A DNA stretch of 64,000 bases from Abyssalbus ytuae (GTDB taxonomy: Bacteria; Bacteroidota; Bacteroidia; Flavobacteriales; Flavobacteriaceae): positions 1,488,001-1,552,000 of the forward strand of contig NZ_CP094358.1 of the NCBI RefSeq assembly GCF_022807975.1, in the 5' to 3' direction. A program made the translations under genes and the position numbers. The notes below the pieces were generated by a model. That model was given only the letters and a program-made list of their open reading frames with translations. It was not told where the DNA came from and did not search any database. Positions 45,416 through 55,694 of this stretch are shown here, piece by piece; positions within the stretch are counted from its first letter, which is position 1, and each line of letters starts with the position of its first letter.

Positions 45416-48028
45416 TTGGCAACAGCAAAAAATAAAAAAGAAACTCCCTTAATGAAGCAGTATAACAGCATTAAAGCTAAATATCCTGATGCTTTATTAT
45501 TGTTCCGGGTAGGTGATTTTTACGAAACATTCGGGGAAGATGCCGTAAGAGCTGCCAAAATTCTAGGCATTGTATTAACACACCGGAATAACGGGGGTGA
45601 TAAAACCGAACTGGCAGGTTTTCCGCATCATTCTTTAAATACATATTTACCCAAACTGGTCAAAGCAGGAGAAAGGGTAGCCATTTGCGACCAGCTGGAA
45701 GACCCCAAGCAAACCAAAACCATTGTTAAAAGGGGGGTGACAGAACTGGTTACTCCCGGAGTAGCTTTAAATGATGATATTCTGACTGCTAAGTCCAACA
45801 ACTTTTTATGCTCGGTTTATTTTGGAAAGAAAAATACGGGGATTTCATTTTTAGACGTTTCTACAGGCGAATTTTTAACAGCCCGGGGAACAGAGGAATA
45901 CATTGATAAATTATTACAAAACTTTAATCCGAGTGAAATTCTTGTCTCCAAAAAATATAAACAGGATTTTCATCTTGCCTTTGGAAAAGAGCATCATACT
46001 TTTTACCTGGAAGACTGGATCTTTCAGGAAGACTATGCCAATGAGACCTTAAACAAACATTTTAAAACCATTTCCTTAAAAGGATTTGGTATTGACCACC
46101 TAACCGAAGGTATTATTGCCTCAGGGGCAGTACTGCACTATCTTTCCGAAACACAACATAACCAGTTACAACATATTTCGGCTCTAACGCGTATTGCCGA
46201 AGAAGAATATGTATGGATGGATAAATTTACCATCCGCAATCTTGAACTGTATCATTCTACCTCGCCCAATGCCGTAACATTGCTCGATGTTATCGATAAA
46301 ACTATTTCACCTATGGGAGGAAGGTTATTAAAAAGATGGCTGGCCCTGCCCTTAAAAAATCCCGACAAAATAAATCAGCGCCTCCAGGTGGTAAACCATC
46401 TACTGAGTAACGCGGAGGTGTTACAAAAAATACAACATCAAATTAAACAGATAAGTGATATTGAACGGTTAATTTCCAAAGTAGCTACCGGAAGAATAAA
46501 CCCGAAAGAAGTTATTTATCTTAAAAATTCCCTCGAAGCTATAGTTCCGGTAAAAGCACTTGCAGAAAACAGTAAAAATGAGTCTCTTAAAATCATAGGC
46601 GATAAACTGCACTCCTGTGAAATGCTTCGCAACAAAATTAAGCAAATGCTTAATGAAGATGCCCCTGTGCAGGTTACCAAAGGTAATGTGATAGCAAAGG
46701 GATACTCTGAGGAACTGGACGAATTGCGTAACCTTGCCTTCTCCGGAAAAGACTACCTGGACAAAATGCTGGAAAGAGAAATGGAAAAAACCGGCATTAC
46801 TTCCTTAAAAATAGACTCAAACAATGTTTTCGGGTATTATATTGAGGTACGCAACACGCATAAAGATAAAGTGCCGGACGACTGGATCAGAAAACAAACC
46901 CTGGTAAGTGCCGAAAGATACATTACCGAAGAACTTAAAGAGTATGAAGCCAAAATATTAGGCGCTGAAGAAAAAATCCAGATACTGGAACAACAACTTT
47001 TTACCCAACTTGTGGTATGGATGAACGAGTACATACAACCTGTGCAAACCAATGCCACACTCATTGCCAGACTGGATTGTTTATGCAGTTTCACACAATT
47101 GGCTAAAGACAACAAATATATTTTACCGGTTATTGATGATTCCCATGATTTGGAAATCAAAAACGGCCGCCATCCGGTTATTGAAAAACAATTACCTCTT
47201 GATGAAATTTATATAGCCAATGACACCAGCCTTAACAAAGATGATCAGCAAATAATAATGATTACCGGGCCCAATATGAGTGGTAAATCGGCCATATTAA
47301 GGCAAACAGCCCTTATTGTGCTACTGGCACAAATGGGAAGTTTTGTTCCCGCTGATGCTGCCCGAATTGGTATTGTTGACAAAATATTTACCCGTGTCGG
47401 AGCCAGTGATAATATATCTATGGGTGAATCTACTTTTATGGTTGAAATGAACGAAACAGCTTCCATTCTTAACAACATTTCCGACAGAAGCCTTGTATTA
47501 CTTGACGAAATCGGACGCGGAACCAGTACTTACGATGGAATTTCCATTGCGTGGGCTATCTCCGAATATCTGCATGAACATCCTTCCAGGCCCAAAACAC
47601 TATTTGCTACCCATTATCATGAATTAAATGAAATGACAGAAACCTTTAGCCGGATAAAAAACTACAATGTTTCAGTAAAAGAGCTGGAGGACAATGTTTT
47701 ATTTTTGAGGAAACTCGTACCGGGCGGCAGCCAACACAGTTTTGGAATACACGTAGCGAAAATGGCAGGTATGCCTCAGCAGGTAATACGCAAAGCTAAT
47801 AAAATATTAAAAAAACTTGAAAAATCGCATAGCAGTGAAGAGCTGACGGATAATTTAAAGTCGGCTCAAAACGAATTGCAGTTAAGTATTTTTAACCTGG
47901 ACGATCCGCTTTTAGAAGAAATAAAAGAAGAAATTTTACATACAGATATTGACACCCTTACACCGGTAGAGGCTTTAATGAAGTTAAATGAAATCAAAAG
48001 AATGCTGATAAAAACCAAAAAAGCATGA
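45416..48028 (+). CDS. mutS: DNA mismatch repair protein MutS
   Basis: 870 aa if started at the TTG at 45416 ([20 protein letters not shown]), which fits the family N-terminus. The frame is open up to a TTG at 45293, but that extension has no homologous character. An ATG at 45452 is also possible. It has the mismatch-binding Phe motif ([13 protein letters not shown]), Walker A GPNMSGKS, and the ABC-ATPase [12 protein letters not shown]. It recognises mispairs and recruits MutL. Confidence 0.93.
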   Translation: MATAKNKKETPLMKQYNSIKAKYPDALLLFRVGDFYETFGEDAVRAAKILGIVLTHRNNGGDKTELAGFPHHSLNTYLPKLVKAGERVAICDQLEDPKQTKTIVKRGVTELVTPGVALNDDILTAKSNNFLCSVYFGKKNTGISFLDVSTGEFLTARGTEEYIDKLLQNFNPSEILVSKKYKQDFHLAFGKEHHTFYLEDWIFQEDYANETLNKHFKTISLKGFGIDHLTEGIIASGAVLHYLSETQHNQLQHISALTRIAEEEYVWMDKFTIRNLELYHSTSPNAVTLLDVIDKTISPMGGRLLKRWLALPLKNPDKINQRLQVVNHLLSNAEVLQKIQHQIKQISDIERLISKVATGRINPKEVIYLKNSLEAIVPVKALAENSKNESLKIIGDKLHSCEMLRNKIKQMLNEDAPVQVTKGNVIAKGYSEELDELRNLAFSGKDYLDKMLEREMEKTGITSLKIDSNNVFGYYIEVRNTHKDKVPDDWIRKQTLVSAERYITEELKEYEAKILGAEEKIQILEQQLFTQLVVWMNEYIQPVQTNATLIARLDCLCSFTQLAKDNKYILPVIDDSHDLEIKNGRHPVIEKQLPLDEIYIANDTSLNKDDQQIIMITGPNMSGKSAILRQTALIVLLAQMGSFVPADAARIGIVDKIFTRVGASDNISMGESTFMVEMNETASILNNISDRSLVLLDEIGRGTSTYDGISIAWAISEYLHEHPSRPKTLFATHYHELNEMTETFSRIKNYNVSVKELEDNVLFLRKLVPGGSQHSFGIHVAKMAGMPQQVIRKANKILKKLEKSHSSEELTDNLKSAQNELQLSIFNLDDPLLEEIKEEILHTDIDTLTPVEALMKLNEIKRMLIKTKKA

Positions 48029-48130
48029 TTTAAATTGAATTATTTCCGGCAATTAGCCCTTTAATATCAAACTGTTAATTATTCATTTCATATTCATAAT
48101 AATCTTTTTAATTCTTTTTTTAAAAAACAC

Positions 48131-48160
48131 TTTGCTTTTTATAGAAATGTATTAAATTTG
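48131..48160 (+). promoter_or_regulatory. Promoter of the tRNA-Gly/tRNA-Leu unit
   Basis: TTTG (48131-48134), 18 nt of spacer, then TAAATTTG (48153-48160): an almost ideal Bacteroidota promoter. It ends 44 nt before tRNA-Gly. Confidence 0.75.
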
Positions 48161-48204
48161 CATCCGCAATAAACAATTGCAACGTTCTTTAAAATATAAC
48201 AATT

Positions 48205-48277
48205 GCGAAAATAGCTCAGCTGGTAGAGCGCAACCTTGCCAAGGTTGAGGTCGCGGGTTCGAACCCCGTTTTTCGCT
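48205..48277 (+). tRNA. tRNA-Gly (anticodon GCC)
   Basis: 73 nt folding to a full cloverleaf. The acceptor is GCGAAAA/TTTTCGC and the D-arm GCTC/GAGC. The anticodon stem CAACC/GGTTG has the loop TTGCCAA (anticodon GCC). The T-arm is GCGGG/CCCGT with TTCGAAC. CCA is not encoded. It is followed 47 nt later by tRNA-Leu. Confidence 0.96.
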
Positions 48278-48324
48278 CTACAAACATGCTGATTGCTGTC
48301 AGCTTTTTGTTTTTAATGTCCGAT

Positions 48325-48410
48325 GCAGAAGTGGTGGAATTGGTAGACACGTTGGACTTAAAATCCAATGGACAGTAATGTCCGTGCGGGTTCAAGTCCC
48401 GCCTTCTGTA
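48325..48410 (+). tRNA. tRNA-Leu (anticodon TAA)
   Basis: 86 nt, class II. The acceptor is GCAGAAG/CTTCTGT. The anticodon stem TTGGA/TCCAA has the loop CTTAAAA (anticodon TAA). The long variable arm is TGGACAGTAATGTCCGT, with T-arm GCGGG/CCCGC and TTCAAGT. CCA is not encoded. A strong terminator follows at once. Confidence 0.96.
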
Positions 48411-48413
48411 CTT

Positions 48414-48450
48414 AAAAAGCCTTTAACCTTATTGTTAAAGGCTTTTTTTT
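48414..48450 (+). terminator. Intrinsic terminator after tRNA-Leu
   Basis: AAAAAGCCTTTAAC (48414-48427) pairs perfectly with GTTAAAGGCTTTTT (48434-48447) around a 6-nt loop, with a T-run to 48450. Confidence 0.92.
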
Positions 48451-48522
48451 ATAACATACCTTTTTCTCCTTTAACGTCTTTTTATTTGTAATTTTATCTG
48501 GAAAGCATTATTACCTTTACTT

Positions 48523-49275
48523 ATGAAAGAAGCATTGGATAAATTCTCAAAACAGGCTGCTACCTATAAAAAATTCCGGCCTACCTATCCCGCACAATTA
48601 TTTGACTACATCTATTCTTTGTGTACTCATAAAAACACTGCCTGGGATTGTGGTACAGGCAACGGACAGGTAGCTCTTGAGCTTGCCAAAGTTTTTAATA
48701 AAGTATTTGCAACTGACATCAGCGAAAAACAAATACACAATGCTCCACGAAAAGAAAATATTTTATACAGGGTTGAAAGGGCAGAAAAAACATCCTTTCC
48801 CGATAACACTTTTGATCTGGTTACAGTAGCACAAGCACTCCATTGGTTTGATTTTAATTCCTTTAACCAAGAAGTAAAACGAGTACTTAAACCCAGCGGA
48901 ATTGTTGCTGTATGGGGTTACAGCCTATTAAGAATTAATCCCGAAATAAATAAGATTATTGATAACTTTTATACCCAAATTATAGGTGAGTACTGGGATA
49001 AAGAACGTAAACATGTGGACAGCCGGTATGAAACCATAAATTTTAATTTTGAAGAAATAAACATAACCCAAAAATTTGAAATAGAAACGCAGTGGACCTT
49101 CCAGCAACTGCAGGGTTATTTTAACTCCTGGTCAAGCGTGCAAAATTATATGGAAAAGAATAACGGCCACAACCCCGTAACCCGACTTATGGAAGAAATA
49201 AATCCTTTTTGGCTAAACTCCCAAAAACAAATTGTATTTCCCGTCTTTGTACGAATAGGGAAAAACGTACTGTGA
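48523..49275 (+). CDS. Class I SAM-dependent methyltransferase
   Basis: 250 aa. SAM-binding motif I is AWDCGTGNGQVALELA, followed by acidic ATDISEKQI and motif IV TVAQALHWFDF, as in the UbiE/Methyltransf_11 group and yeast TMT1-like trans-aconitate methyltransferases. The substrate is unknown. It stands alone after the tRNA terminator, which may mark a core/accessory boundary. Confidence 0.88.
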   Translation: MKEALDKFSKQAATYKKFRPTYPAQLFDYIYSLCTHKNTAWDCGTGNGQVALELAKVFNKVFATDISEKQIHNAPRKENILYRVERAEKTSFPDNTFDLVTVAQALHWFDFNSFNQEVKRVLKPSGIVAVWGYSLLRINPEINKIIDNFYTQIIGEYWDKERKHVDSRYETINFNFEEINITQKFEIETQWTFQQLQGYFNSWSSVQNYMEKNNGHNPVTRLMEEINPFWLNSQKQIVFPVFVRIGKNVL

Positions 49276-49477
49276 TTTTAAAAGACGAACTAATGTGTTC
49301 TCCATATGATTACGGAAGATACCATGTATTTAAAATTATCTTATTTATAAAAAACAATTTATATTAGTTACACTTGTGACCAATTCCTTAAATACAGTCA
49401 ACCATTTTGACGTATTAATAAGGGTAATTATATAGAAAACATAGGTAGTTATTTAAAAACTTTCTGTAGAAACCTCA

Positions 49478-50329
49478 ATGCAACAAATTCCTGTAAGACA
49501 TATTAACGAACTTGACTTTTCCGAAAATTTTAATATTCGAAAAATTGAAACATTACTTTCGGAAAACAATATGGTTCAGGAACTTCACAGGCACAATTAT
49601 TTTTTTGTTCTGTTTTTGGAAAAAGGAAAAGGAGAACACACCATTGATTTTATTTCCTACCCAATAACCGACCATTCAGTTTTCTTTTTACGTCCGGGAC
49701 AAGTACATAAACTCAATCTAAAAAAAAGAAGTACCGGTTACTTAATACAGTTTAATCGGAATTTCTACATTCCGAAGGAAGATTCCTCAAACTTTGTATT
49801 GCGAAAGGTAAGCTACAAAAATTATTGCCCGCTTGATTCCGCAAAATTTAAAAAGCTACTCTCGATTTTAGCATTCATTTTTGAAGAATATACATTCAAA
49901 CAAAAACGATACGAAGATGTAATCAAAGCAAATTTGGAAATTCTTTTCATTGAAATAGTAAGACAAAGCCAAAATCCTAAAAGTATTTCAGATAACAGTA
50001 ATCAATATCATCAGGATCGTCTTGAAGAACTTTTAGATTTATTGCAAACCCATATTGCTACTAATAAACAGGTAACCGAATATGCAGAATTCATGAACCT
50101 TACTACATTTCAACTGAATAAAATAATCAAAGAAACCATTGGTAAAACCTGCTCACAACTTATAAATGAGCAAATAATTCTTGAAGCCAAAAGAAATCTA
50201 TTGGCAACAACCAATAAGGTAAATCAAATTGCATATAACCTGGGATACGAAGACACTTCCTATTTTATCCGTTTTTTCAAAAAACACACAGGATTTTCAC
50301 CTGAAACATTCCGTAAAAACTTTAAATAA
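49478..50329 (+). CDS. AraC-family transcriptional regulator
   Basis: 283 aa. It has an N-terminal cupin sensor (HRHNYFFVLFLEKGKGEHTI; FLRPGQVHKL) and a C-terminal AraC domain (YAEFMNLTTFQLNKIIKETI; NQIAYNLGYEDTSYFIRFFK). It heads a cluster with an SDR-like protein, a small membrane protein and an FAD oxidoreductase, and is probably its activator. There are 202 nt upstream without a gene. Confidence 0.9.
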   Translation: MQQIPVRHINELDFSENFNIRKIETLLSENNMVQELHRHNYFFVLFLEKGKGEHTIDFISYPITDHSVFFLRPGQVHKLNLKKRSTGYLIQFNRNFYIPKEDSSNFVLRKVSYKNYCPLDSAKFKKLLSILAFIFEEYTFKQKRYEDVIKANLEILFIEIVRQSQNPKSISDNSNQYHQDRLEELLDLLQTHIATNKQVTEYAEFMNLTTFQLNKIIKETIGKTCSQLINEQIILEAKRNLLATTNKVNQIAYNLGYEDTSYFIRFFKKHTGFSPETFRKNFK

Positions 50330-50378
50330 GTCCCATATAACTCAATTTTTGTCCTACCCACTCTCCGGCTATTCGAAA

Positions 50379-50386
50379 TAATTTTG
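50379..50386 (+). promoter_or_regulatory. -7 element before the SDR gene
   Basis: TAATTTTG matches TAnnTTTG and ends 25 nt before the SDR ATG. No TTTG is visible at -33, consistent with dependence on an activator such as the upstream AraC protein. Confidence 0.45.
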
Positions 50387-50411
50387 CTGAAAATCATAAA
50401 TAAAATCAGAT

Positions 50412-51008
50412 ATGAGAATAATTATCGTAGGCGCCTCAGGCACTATGGGTAAGTTCCTGACGAATGTCCTGAAAAAGGAAAATCATGATATAATCAGGGC
50501 AAATCGTTCTTCAGGAGATGTTCAAGTAGATATTACTTCCCCCGTCTCCATCGAAAATATGTTTAAAAAAGTAGGGCTATTTGATGCTTTAATTTCTACA
50601 GCCGGTCCAACTTTTATAGGTCCCTGGAATAAACTATCTGACCAAACATTCCGAACCGGGGTTGAGGGTAAAATGATGGGACAAATAAATCTTGTACTCA
50701 TCGGACAACACTACATCAAACCCGAAGGTTCTTTTACGTTAATCACAGGAGCATTAACCCATCAACCGCAACAAAATTTTGCCAATGCATCGGCAGCAAA
50801 TGGAGCTATAGAAGGCTTTGTACGTGCAGCTGCCATTGAAATAGAAAACGGCATTCGAATCAATGCCGTTAGTCCGACAGTAATTGAGAACTCGCCACAA
50901 TACTTTCCCTATTTTCCCGGCGAAATCCCCACAACAATGAAACAGCTGGAATCTGGCTTTCGGAAAAGTCTGTTCGGAACAGTAACAGGACAAATTATTA
51001 ATCCATAA
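50412..51008 (+). CDS. Short-chain dehydrogenase-like protein lacking the usual YxxxK
   Basis: 198 aa. It has the NAD(P)-binding start MRIIIVGASGTMGKFL, ISTAGP and GIRINAVSPTVIENSP of short SDR proteins. At the normal Tyr-x-x-x-Lys site the sequence is NFANASAANGAIEGF, so the catalytic Tyr and Lys are absent. The same change seems usual in this roughly 200-aa subfamily. It is either a non-classical reductase or a binding protein. It is 10 nt upstream of the small membrane protein gene. Confidence 0.85.
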   Translation: MRIIIVGASGTMGKFLTNVLKKENHDIIRANRSSGDVQVDITSPVSIENMFKKVGLFDALISTAGPTFIGPWNKLSDQTFRTGVEGKMMGQINLVLIGQHYIKPEGSFTLITGALTHQPQQNFANASAANGAIEGFVRAAAIEIENGIRINAVSPTVIENSPQYFPYFPGEIPTTMKQLESGFRKSLFGTVTGQIINP

Positions 51009-51018
51009 CAAATATACC

Positions 51019-51234
51019 ATGAAAATAAAACTGATTCAGGCTTTTAAAATCTGGATAGTGATCTATCCGTCTATTACTGTGTTTTATATGCTAATGGGAA
51101 AATATTTGTTAAACATTCCATTATACCTGCGCACATTTATCTTAACCTTGATTTTAGTCCCGTGGATTATCTTTGTCGGTTTGCCTCTTCTGAATATCTT
51201 GTTAAAAACCATTTCAAAAAATGAAAAACCTTAA
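51019..51234 (+). CDS. Small membrane protein (two spans), unknown
   Basis: 71 aa with two hydrophobic segments (IWIVIYPSITVFYMLMGKYL; TFILTLILVPWIIFVGLPLL) and a basic C-terminus. I do not recognise the family with confidence. It overlaps the start of the FAD oxidoreductase gene by 14 nt and follows the SDR gene by 10 nt, so it belongs to this operon. Confidence 0.7.
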   Translation: MKIKLIQAFKIWIVIYPSITVFYMLMGKYLLNIPLYLRTFILTLILVPWIIFVGLPLLNILLKTISKNEKP

Positions 51235-52243
51235 CAGACGTACATTCATAAAACAAAGTGGAATCGTTGTAACGGCTTTTACCTTACCGTCTGGCTTCAA
51301 CAATCTTTTAAAAAACAATAGTATGACAGAAATAAAAAACTTTGATGTAATAATCGTAGGTGGCAGTTATTCAGGACTTGCTGCCGCAATGGCATTGGGC
51401 AGAGCTTTGAGAAAAGTACTGGTTATTGACAACGGAAAACCATGTAACAGACAAACACCACATTCGCATAATTTTATCACCCAAGACGGAAAAACACCCC
51501 TGGAAATAGCAACCCTTGCCAAACAACAGGTGGCAGAGTATAATACAATATCGTTCTATAACGGTTTAGCTACAAACGGAAACAATACTGAAAACGGCTT
51601 TGAAATTCAGACCTCATCAGGAGATAAATTTACTGCAAGCAAATTAATTTTTGCAACAGGCATCAAAGACATAATGCCCAAAATTAAAGGTTTTGAAGAA
51701 TGTTGGGGTATATCAGTGCTTCATTGTCCGTATTGTCACGGATATGAAGTAAAAAACAAAGCAACCGGTATTTTGGGAAATGGCGAATACGGCTTTGAGT
51801 TTTCTAAACTCATTTCAAATTGGACAACAAACGTAACACTTTTTACCAACGGAAAATCCACATTGACCAAAGAGCAAACCAAAACACTGGAAAAACATCA
51901 AATCACAACGGTTGAAAAAGAAATTAAAAAATTAGAACATACAAACGGTTATCTCCGAAACATCGTTTTTAAAGACGAATCAACAAGTTTAATAAAAGCA
52001 ATTTACACAAAAACTCCCTTTAAACAACACTGCCCTATTCCCGAACAACTGGGTTGCGAACTAACTGATGAAGGTTATATAAAAACTGATTATTTACAGA
52101 AAACAAATGTCAAAAATATTTATGCGTGTGGAGATAACACAACTCGTATGAGAACAGTGGCAAATGCAGTATCAATGGGAACCACAGCAGGAATGATACT
52201 AAACAAGGAATTTATATTGGAAAGATTTTCTTATAACTATTGA
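51221..52243 (+). CDS. Thioredoxin-reductase-like FAD oxidoreductase with Tat-like leader
   Basis: 340 aa. A leader with NRRTFIKQSGIVVTAF resembles a twin-arginine signal. The enzyme proper begins near Met35 (MTEIKNFDVIIVGGSYSG). FAD motif GGSYSGLAAA, redox Cys pair HCPYCHGYEV (Cys169, Cys172), NADPH-site GNGEYGFEF, and FAD motif IYACGDNTT. The class is usually cytosolic, so the leader is odd and the internal ATG may give a second, cytosolic form. It ends the AraC-headed cluster. Confidence 0.87.
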   Translation: MKNLNRRTFIKQSGIVVTAFTLPSGFNNLLKNNSMTEIKNFDVIIVGGSYSGLAAAMALGRALRKVLVIDNGKPCNRQTPHSHNFITQDGKTPLEIATLAKQQVAEYNTISFYNGLATNGNNTENGFEIQTSSGDKFTASKLIFATGIKDIMPKIKGFEECWGISVLHCPYCHGYEVKNKATGILGNGEYGFEFSKLISNWTTNVTLFTNGKSTLTKEQTKTLEKHQITTVEKEIKKLEHTNGYLRNIVFKDESTSLIKAIYTKTPFKQHCPIPEQLGCELTDEGYIKTDYLQKTNVKNIYACGDNTTRMRTVANAVSMGTTAGMILNKEFILERFSYNY

Positions 52244-52571
52244 AAACAGTCGAGTTAAAAAATTATAATTGGAGCTTTTGCCACCCTAAAAAATATTAAT
52301 CTGACTTTCATTGTGAAAAGTGCAACTAAGAAAATTCTTTTATGCTTTTTGATAATATTTATAACCATTTAAATTCTCCTTATTCCCTCCCCTGTAATTT
52401 ATTTTGCTGAAGAATACTAATTAGATATTGTAAATGAAAAATGTTATCTTGTTATAAATCAATTACAATTGATTTTTTCCGGAATTTTAAAGTGATAAAA
52501 CATAAAATGTATTGACATAGCAAGTAGGCAACAAATAATAAACAGGCTCTGAAAATAAAAAGTCGAAATTT
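52244..52571. other. Intergenic region, nothing recognised
   Basis: 328 AT-rich nt between the FAD oxidoreductase and a DUF4332 gene. I find no gene, tRNA, strong hairpin or good promoter in it. Confidence 0.6.
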
Positions 52572-53246
52572 ATGGGATACTATATAGACCTAGGGAAAAT
52601 AACCATTGATGATTATAAGACAAAATTACAATCAGCATATTTACCCCCAAGCCGGATGGTCCTTAAAGAAAAATTAGATGAACGATTCGAATACTTTAAG
52701 AATATAGGGATAAAAAATGTGAAAGAACTAGTTCAATTGCTCAAAAAAAAAGAAAAGTTTGCAGAACTATCAAAAGTTGAATGTTTTTCAGGTGATTATT
52801 TGACTATTTTACTCCGGGAACTAAAAAGTATTCTGCCAAAACCCAATAAGATTGCTGATTTTACAGAAATAGCAAAAGATGCCATTAGCAAGTTGGAGAA
52901 AACCGGGATTACAAATACACAAAAACTATACGACAAGGTCATAAAAAAATCAGACAGGAAGAATCTTGCTGATTCGACCGGGATAGATGATCAGGAAATT
53001 TTGCAATTAACTCAACTAACTGATTTGTCAAGAATTAAATGGGTTGGAGCAACGTATGCACAAATACTTTACAATTTAGGAGCAGATACTGTAGAGAAAG
53101 TTACCAATTCTGATCCGGTTGATTTACATGTAAGAATAAATCAAATGATAAAAGAGAAAAATATTTTTAAAGGAAGCATAGGATTAAATGATGTTAAAAT
53201 ATTAATAGAATCGGCAGGTGAATTACCTTTAGAAATTGAATATTGA
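52572..53246 (+). CDS. DUF4332 (helix-hairpin-helix-like) protein
   Basis: 224 aa, all helical. Repeated helix-hairpin-helix-like units such as LSRIKWVGATYAQILYNLG followed by TVEKVTNSDP and the earlier IGIKNVKELVQLLKKKEK are the DUF4332 pattern. Function unknown; HhH units often bind DNA. No signal peptide. It stands alone. Confidence 0.8.
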   Translation: MGYYIDLGKITIDDYKTKLQSAYLPPSRMVLKEKLDERFEYFKNIGIKNVKELVQLLKKKEKFAELSKVECFSGDYLTILLRELKSILPKPNKIADFTEIAKDAISKLEKTGITNTQKLYDKVIKKSDRKNLADSTGIDDQEILQLTQLTDLSRIKWVGATYAQILYNLGADTVEKVTNSDPVDLHVRINQMIKEKNIFKGSIGLNDVKILIESAGELPLEIEY

Positions 53247-53443
53247 AAAATGAAAAACTCGGTGGGCATCTTGACATTTCTATCAAGCTTGACTAGATAA
53301 AAGCATGCAAGTCCAATCCCGGCTATTGTTTATTGCTCACATTTTACAATCGGAAAATCCTTCCAAATTATTTATCTTAGTTGCAGTGAGAAAATGACTT
53401 ATGCCCTTTTTCATAACAAACCATATACAACCTGTCAATAATT

Positions 53444-53908
53444 ATGAAAAAATTAATATTACTTTTAATAATTCTTACATCTTGTAAAAGTAATTCACAG
53501 GATATTAAAGAAATCAAGTATTCTGATCTTGATATTATTATTTCAAAAGATTCTGCTATGGTCTTTTCAGTAAATAATAAACTTTTAAACGGAAAATACA
53601 AATTTATCTATGAAGGGTCAACGCATTACGCTTTAGGGAAATTTGTAGATGGACGAGGTGAGGGAAAATCAGAATATTATATTGATGGAATGCTAAAAGG
53701 AACTAATGAATTACAAAACGGACTTCAAAATGATCTTTCCATAATTTATGATAAAACCGGAGAAGTAAAATGGAAAATTGAAATGGTCAATGGAAAAAAA
53801 CACGGGCTTTGTTGGACTAAAGATGTAGGAGAAGAATATTATATTATGGATAAAAAAGTAACTAAAGAAGAATTTGAAGATTATGAGCAAAATAAAAAAA
53901 GGCAATAA
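53444..53908 (+). CDS. Lipoprotein with MORN-like repeats
   Basis: 154 aa. Signal sequence with lipobox-like LTSC (Cys14). The mature part has strand pairs such as GKFVDGRGEGKSEYYIDGML and GEVKWKIEMVNGKKHGLCWT like the MORN/toxin-antitoxin YwqK type. The function is unknown. It is the first of a run of separate secreted or lipoprotein genes on the plus strand. Confidence 0.7.
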   Translation: MKKLILLLIILTSCKSNSQDIKEIKYSDLDIIISKDSAMVFSVNNKLLNGKYKFIYEGSTHYALGKFVDGRGEGKSEYYIDGMLKGTNELQNGLQNDLSIIYDKTGEVKWKIEMVNGKKHGLCWTKDVGEEYYIMDKKVTKEEFEDYEQNKKRQ

Positions 53909-54011
53909 AAACTATTATCAACAAAGTATTATAGCCCATTGCTTATAGTTTTCCTTCCGGATTTTCACGCAACTAAACCACACACTAACCCATTGCTCTA
54001 ATTTAACCCAC

Positions 54012-55202
54012 ATGAGAACAATCCCCATAAAAAACACTGCCGGCCTTATCCTACTAGCCTTAACCCTGATAGCTTGTCATTCTCCGGGGTATATATCAGG
54101 AAGATTAGAAGGAGCAGAAAAAAAAGATATAAAAGTTTATCTGATCGAGCCTGAAACCTTACGCGAGGTTGCTGCTTCATACTTTGGAAAAGTCATAGAT
54201 TCTGCCGTTGTAAATTCTGATGGCAGCTTTGAGTTTCATAACCTGCCGGAAACAAAAGAACCTGTATTGCTGGAATTAACTGTACAACTATCTGGAAAGG
54301 CCCCTAATTATTTACAATCTGAAGATCCAATAAGGTCTAACTATATGCCAATTCTATGGCAATTAGGAGAGCCTGTTCAGATCACTGCCAAAGCAGATGA
54401 ATTTCAAAAAAGTTTTTCAATTGAAAACCCTTCAGAAATTAATAAAGCGCTATTAAATTTAAGAGACGTCAATGAAAAAGCTCACCAAACCTATCTTGCA
54501 GGAAAGCATTGGCAAATAAAAGATGGTAGTCAATTATTGGAAAAAGAACACGCTATCTTACAATATCAAACGGAACTGATAAAGTTTGCTGACAGCACAC
54601 AATACCTTATGCCGGCATTAGTGGCATTAAGATGGGTAAGTACCGAGAATCATTATGAACGTGTCCCTGAGTTTTTAGTGAATCAATGTAATAAATGGAA
54701 GAAAAAACAACCTGGCCACCCATGGGTAAACCAGCTATGTAAAGAAAGTGATCCCTCTGAGTTACCTGTTTTAGCAGGAGATGTATTTCCAAATCTAAAG
54801 TTTCCCCTGCTCACAAAAGATACGCTTTCTCTTAAAGAATTACTGGGCAACAAGCTCACTATTATAGACTTGTGGGCATCCTGGTGTGCCCCCTGCCGGA
54901 AGGAAAACCGGGAAATACTAGTCCCTGTTTGGGATAAATACCATGACCAGGGTTTACAAATTGTTTCTTACGGCCTGGAAAGTGATGAGTCTGCCTGGAG
55001 AGAAGCTGCAGAGCGAGATGGGGCAGATCAATGGTTTCAGGCATCAGATTTACAGGGAGATGATGCCCCTTTCTTAAAAAAAATACGTATTCAGACCATT
55101 CCGGCTAACTTTATTCTTGATGATAAAGGTGTAGTTGTGGCTAAAAATATTCATGGAAAGGCTTTAACAGATTTGGTAAAAAGTTATATGGAAAAGGAAT
55201 AA
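54012..55202 (+). CDS. TlpA-family thiol:disulfide oxidoreductase lipoprotein
   Basis: 396 aa. The lipobox LIAC (Cys22) follows a signal sequence. An N-terminal beta domain of the DUF4369 type is followed by a helical linker and a C-terminal thioredoxin fold with the active site WCAPC (DLWASWCAPCRKENRE). It probably reduces disulfides in the periplasm. Such genes are common in Bacteroidota. Confidence 0.88.
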   Translation: MRTIPIKNTAGLILLALTLIACHSPGYISGRLEGAEKKDIKVYLIEPETLREVAASYFGKVIDSAVVNSDGSFEFHNLPETKEPVLLELTVQLSGKAPNYLQSEDPIRSNYMPILWQLGEPVQITAKADEFQKSFSIENPSEINKALLNLRDVNEKAHQTYLAGKHWQIKDGSQLLEKEHAILQYQTELIKFADSTQYLMPALVALRWVSTENHYERVPEFLVNQCNKWKKKQPGHPWVNQLCKESDPSELPVLAGDVFPNLKFPLLTKDTLSLKELLGNKLTIIDLWASWCAPCRKENREILVPVWDKYHDQGLQIVSYGLESDESAWREAAERDGADQWFQASDLQGDDAPFLKKIRIQTIPANFILDDKGVVVAKNIHGKALTDLVKSYMEKE

Positions 55203-55275
55203 AGGCAAATACCGGTAAAAACAAATACATTACTCAATAACATTCTACACTCTATAACAAAACATTCTTAAAATA

Positions 55276-55635
55276 ATGAGGCCAAAAGAATTAATCCAAA
55301 AATGGGTTGAAATATTTAACGAGGGAAATGCCAACAAAATTGCAGAATTATATCATACGGACGCTATTAATCACCAGGTAGCTAACCAACCCGTTAAAGG
55401 AAAAAAAGCCATTAAAGAAATGTTTGAAGCGGAATTTAATATGGCAGAAATGACCTGTATTCCTGAAAATATATTTGAAGATGGAAACTGGGCTATTCTG
55501 GAATGGAAAGACCCTTTGGGTTTAAGAGGTTGCGGATTCTTTGAAGTAATTGACGGAAAAATAAAGTTTCAAAGGGGGTATTGGGATAAATTATCTTTTT
55601 TAAAAATGCATAACCTGCCAATTCCCCCTGAATAA
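55276..55635 (+). CDS. SnoaL/NTF2-like protein
   Basis: 119 aa. The opening WVEIFNEGNANKIAELYHTDAINH is the NTF2/SnoaL fold signature. A conserved cone-shaped pocket is expected but its ligand is unknown. No signal peptide. It is 73 nt after the TlpA-like gene and is possibly a separate unit. Confidence 0.8.
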   Translation: MRPKELIQKWVEIFNEGNANKIAELYHTDAINHQVANQPVKGKKAIKEMFEAEFNMAEMTCIPENIFEDGNWAILEWKDPLGLRGCGFFEVIDGKIKFQRGYWDKLSFLKMHNLPIPPE

Positions 55636-55694
55636 AATGCAAGCATACAACACCCTATACACAAACCATTATTACCAATTTTGAAAAACCACAA

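Noticed and set aside
53280-53345. T-arm-like stretch (GCAAGTCCAATCCCGGCT) suggesting a tRNA fragment
   Set aside because: No matching acceptor, D-arm or anticodon arm can be built around it.
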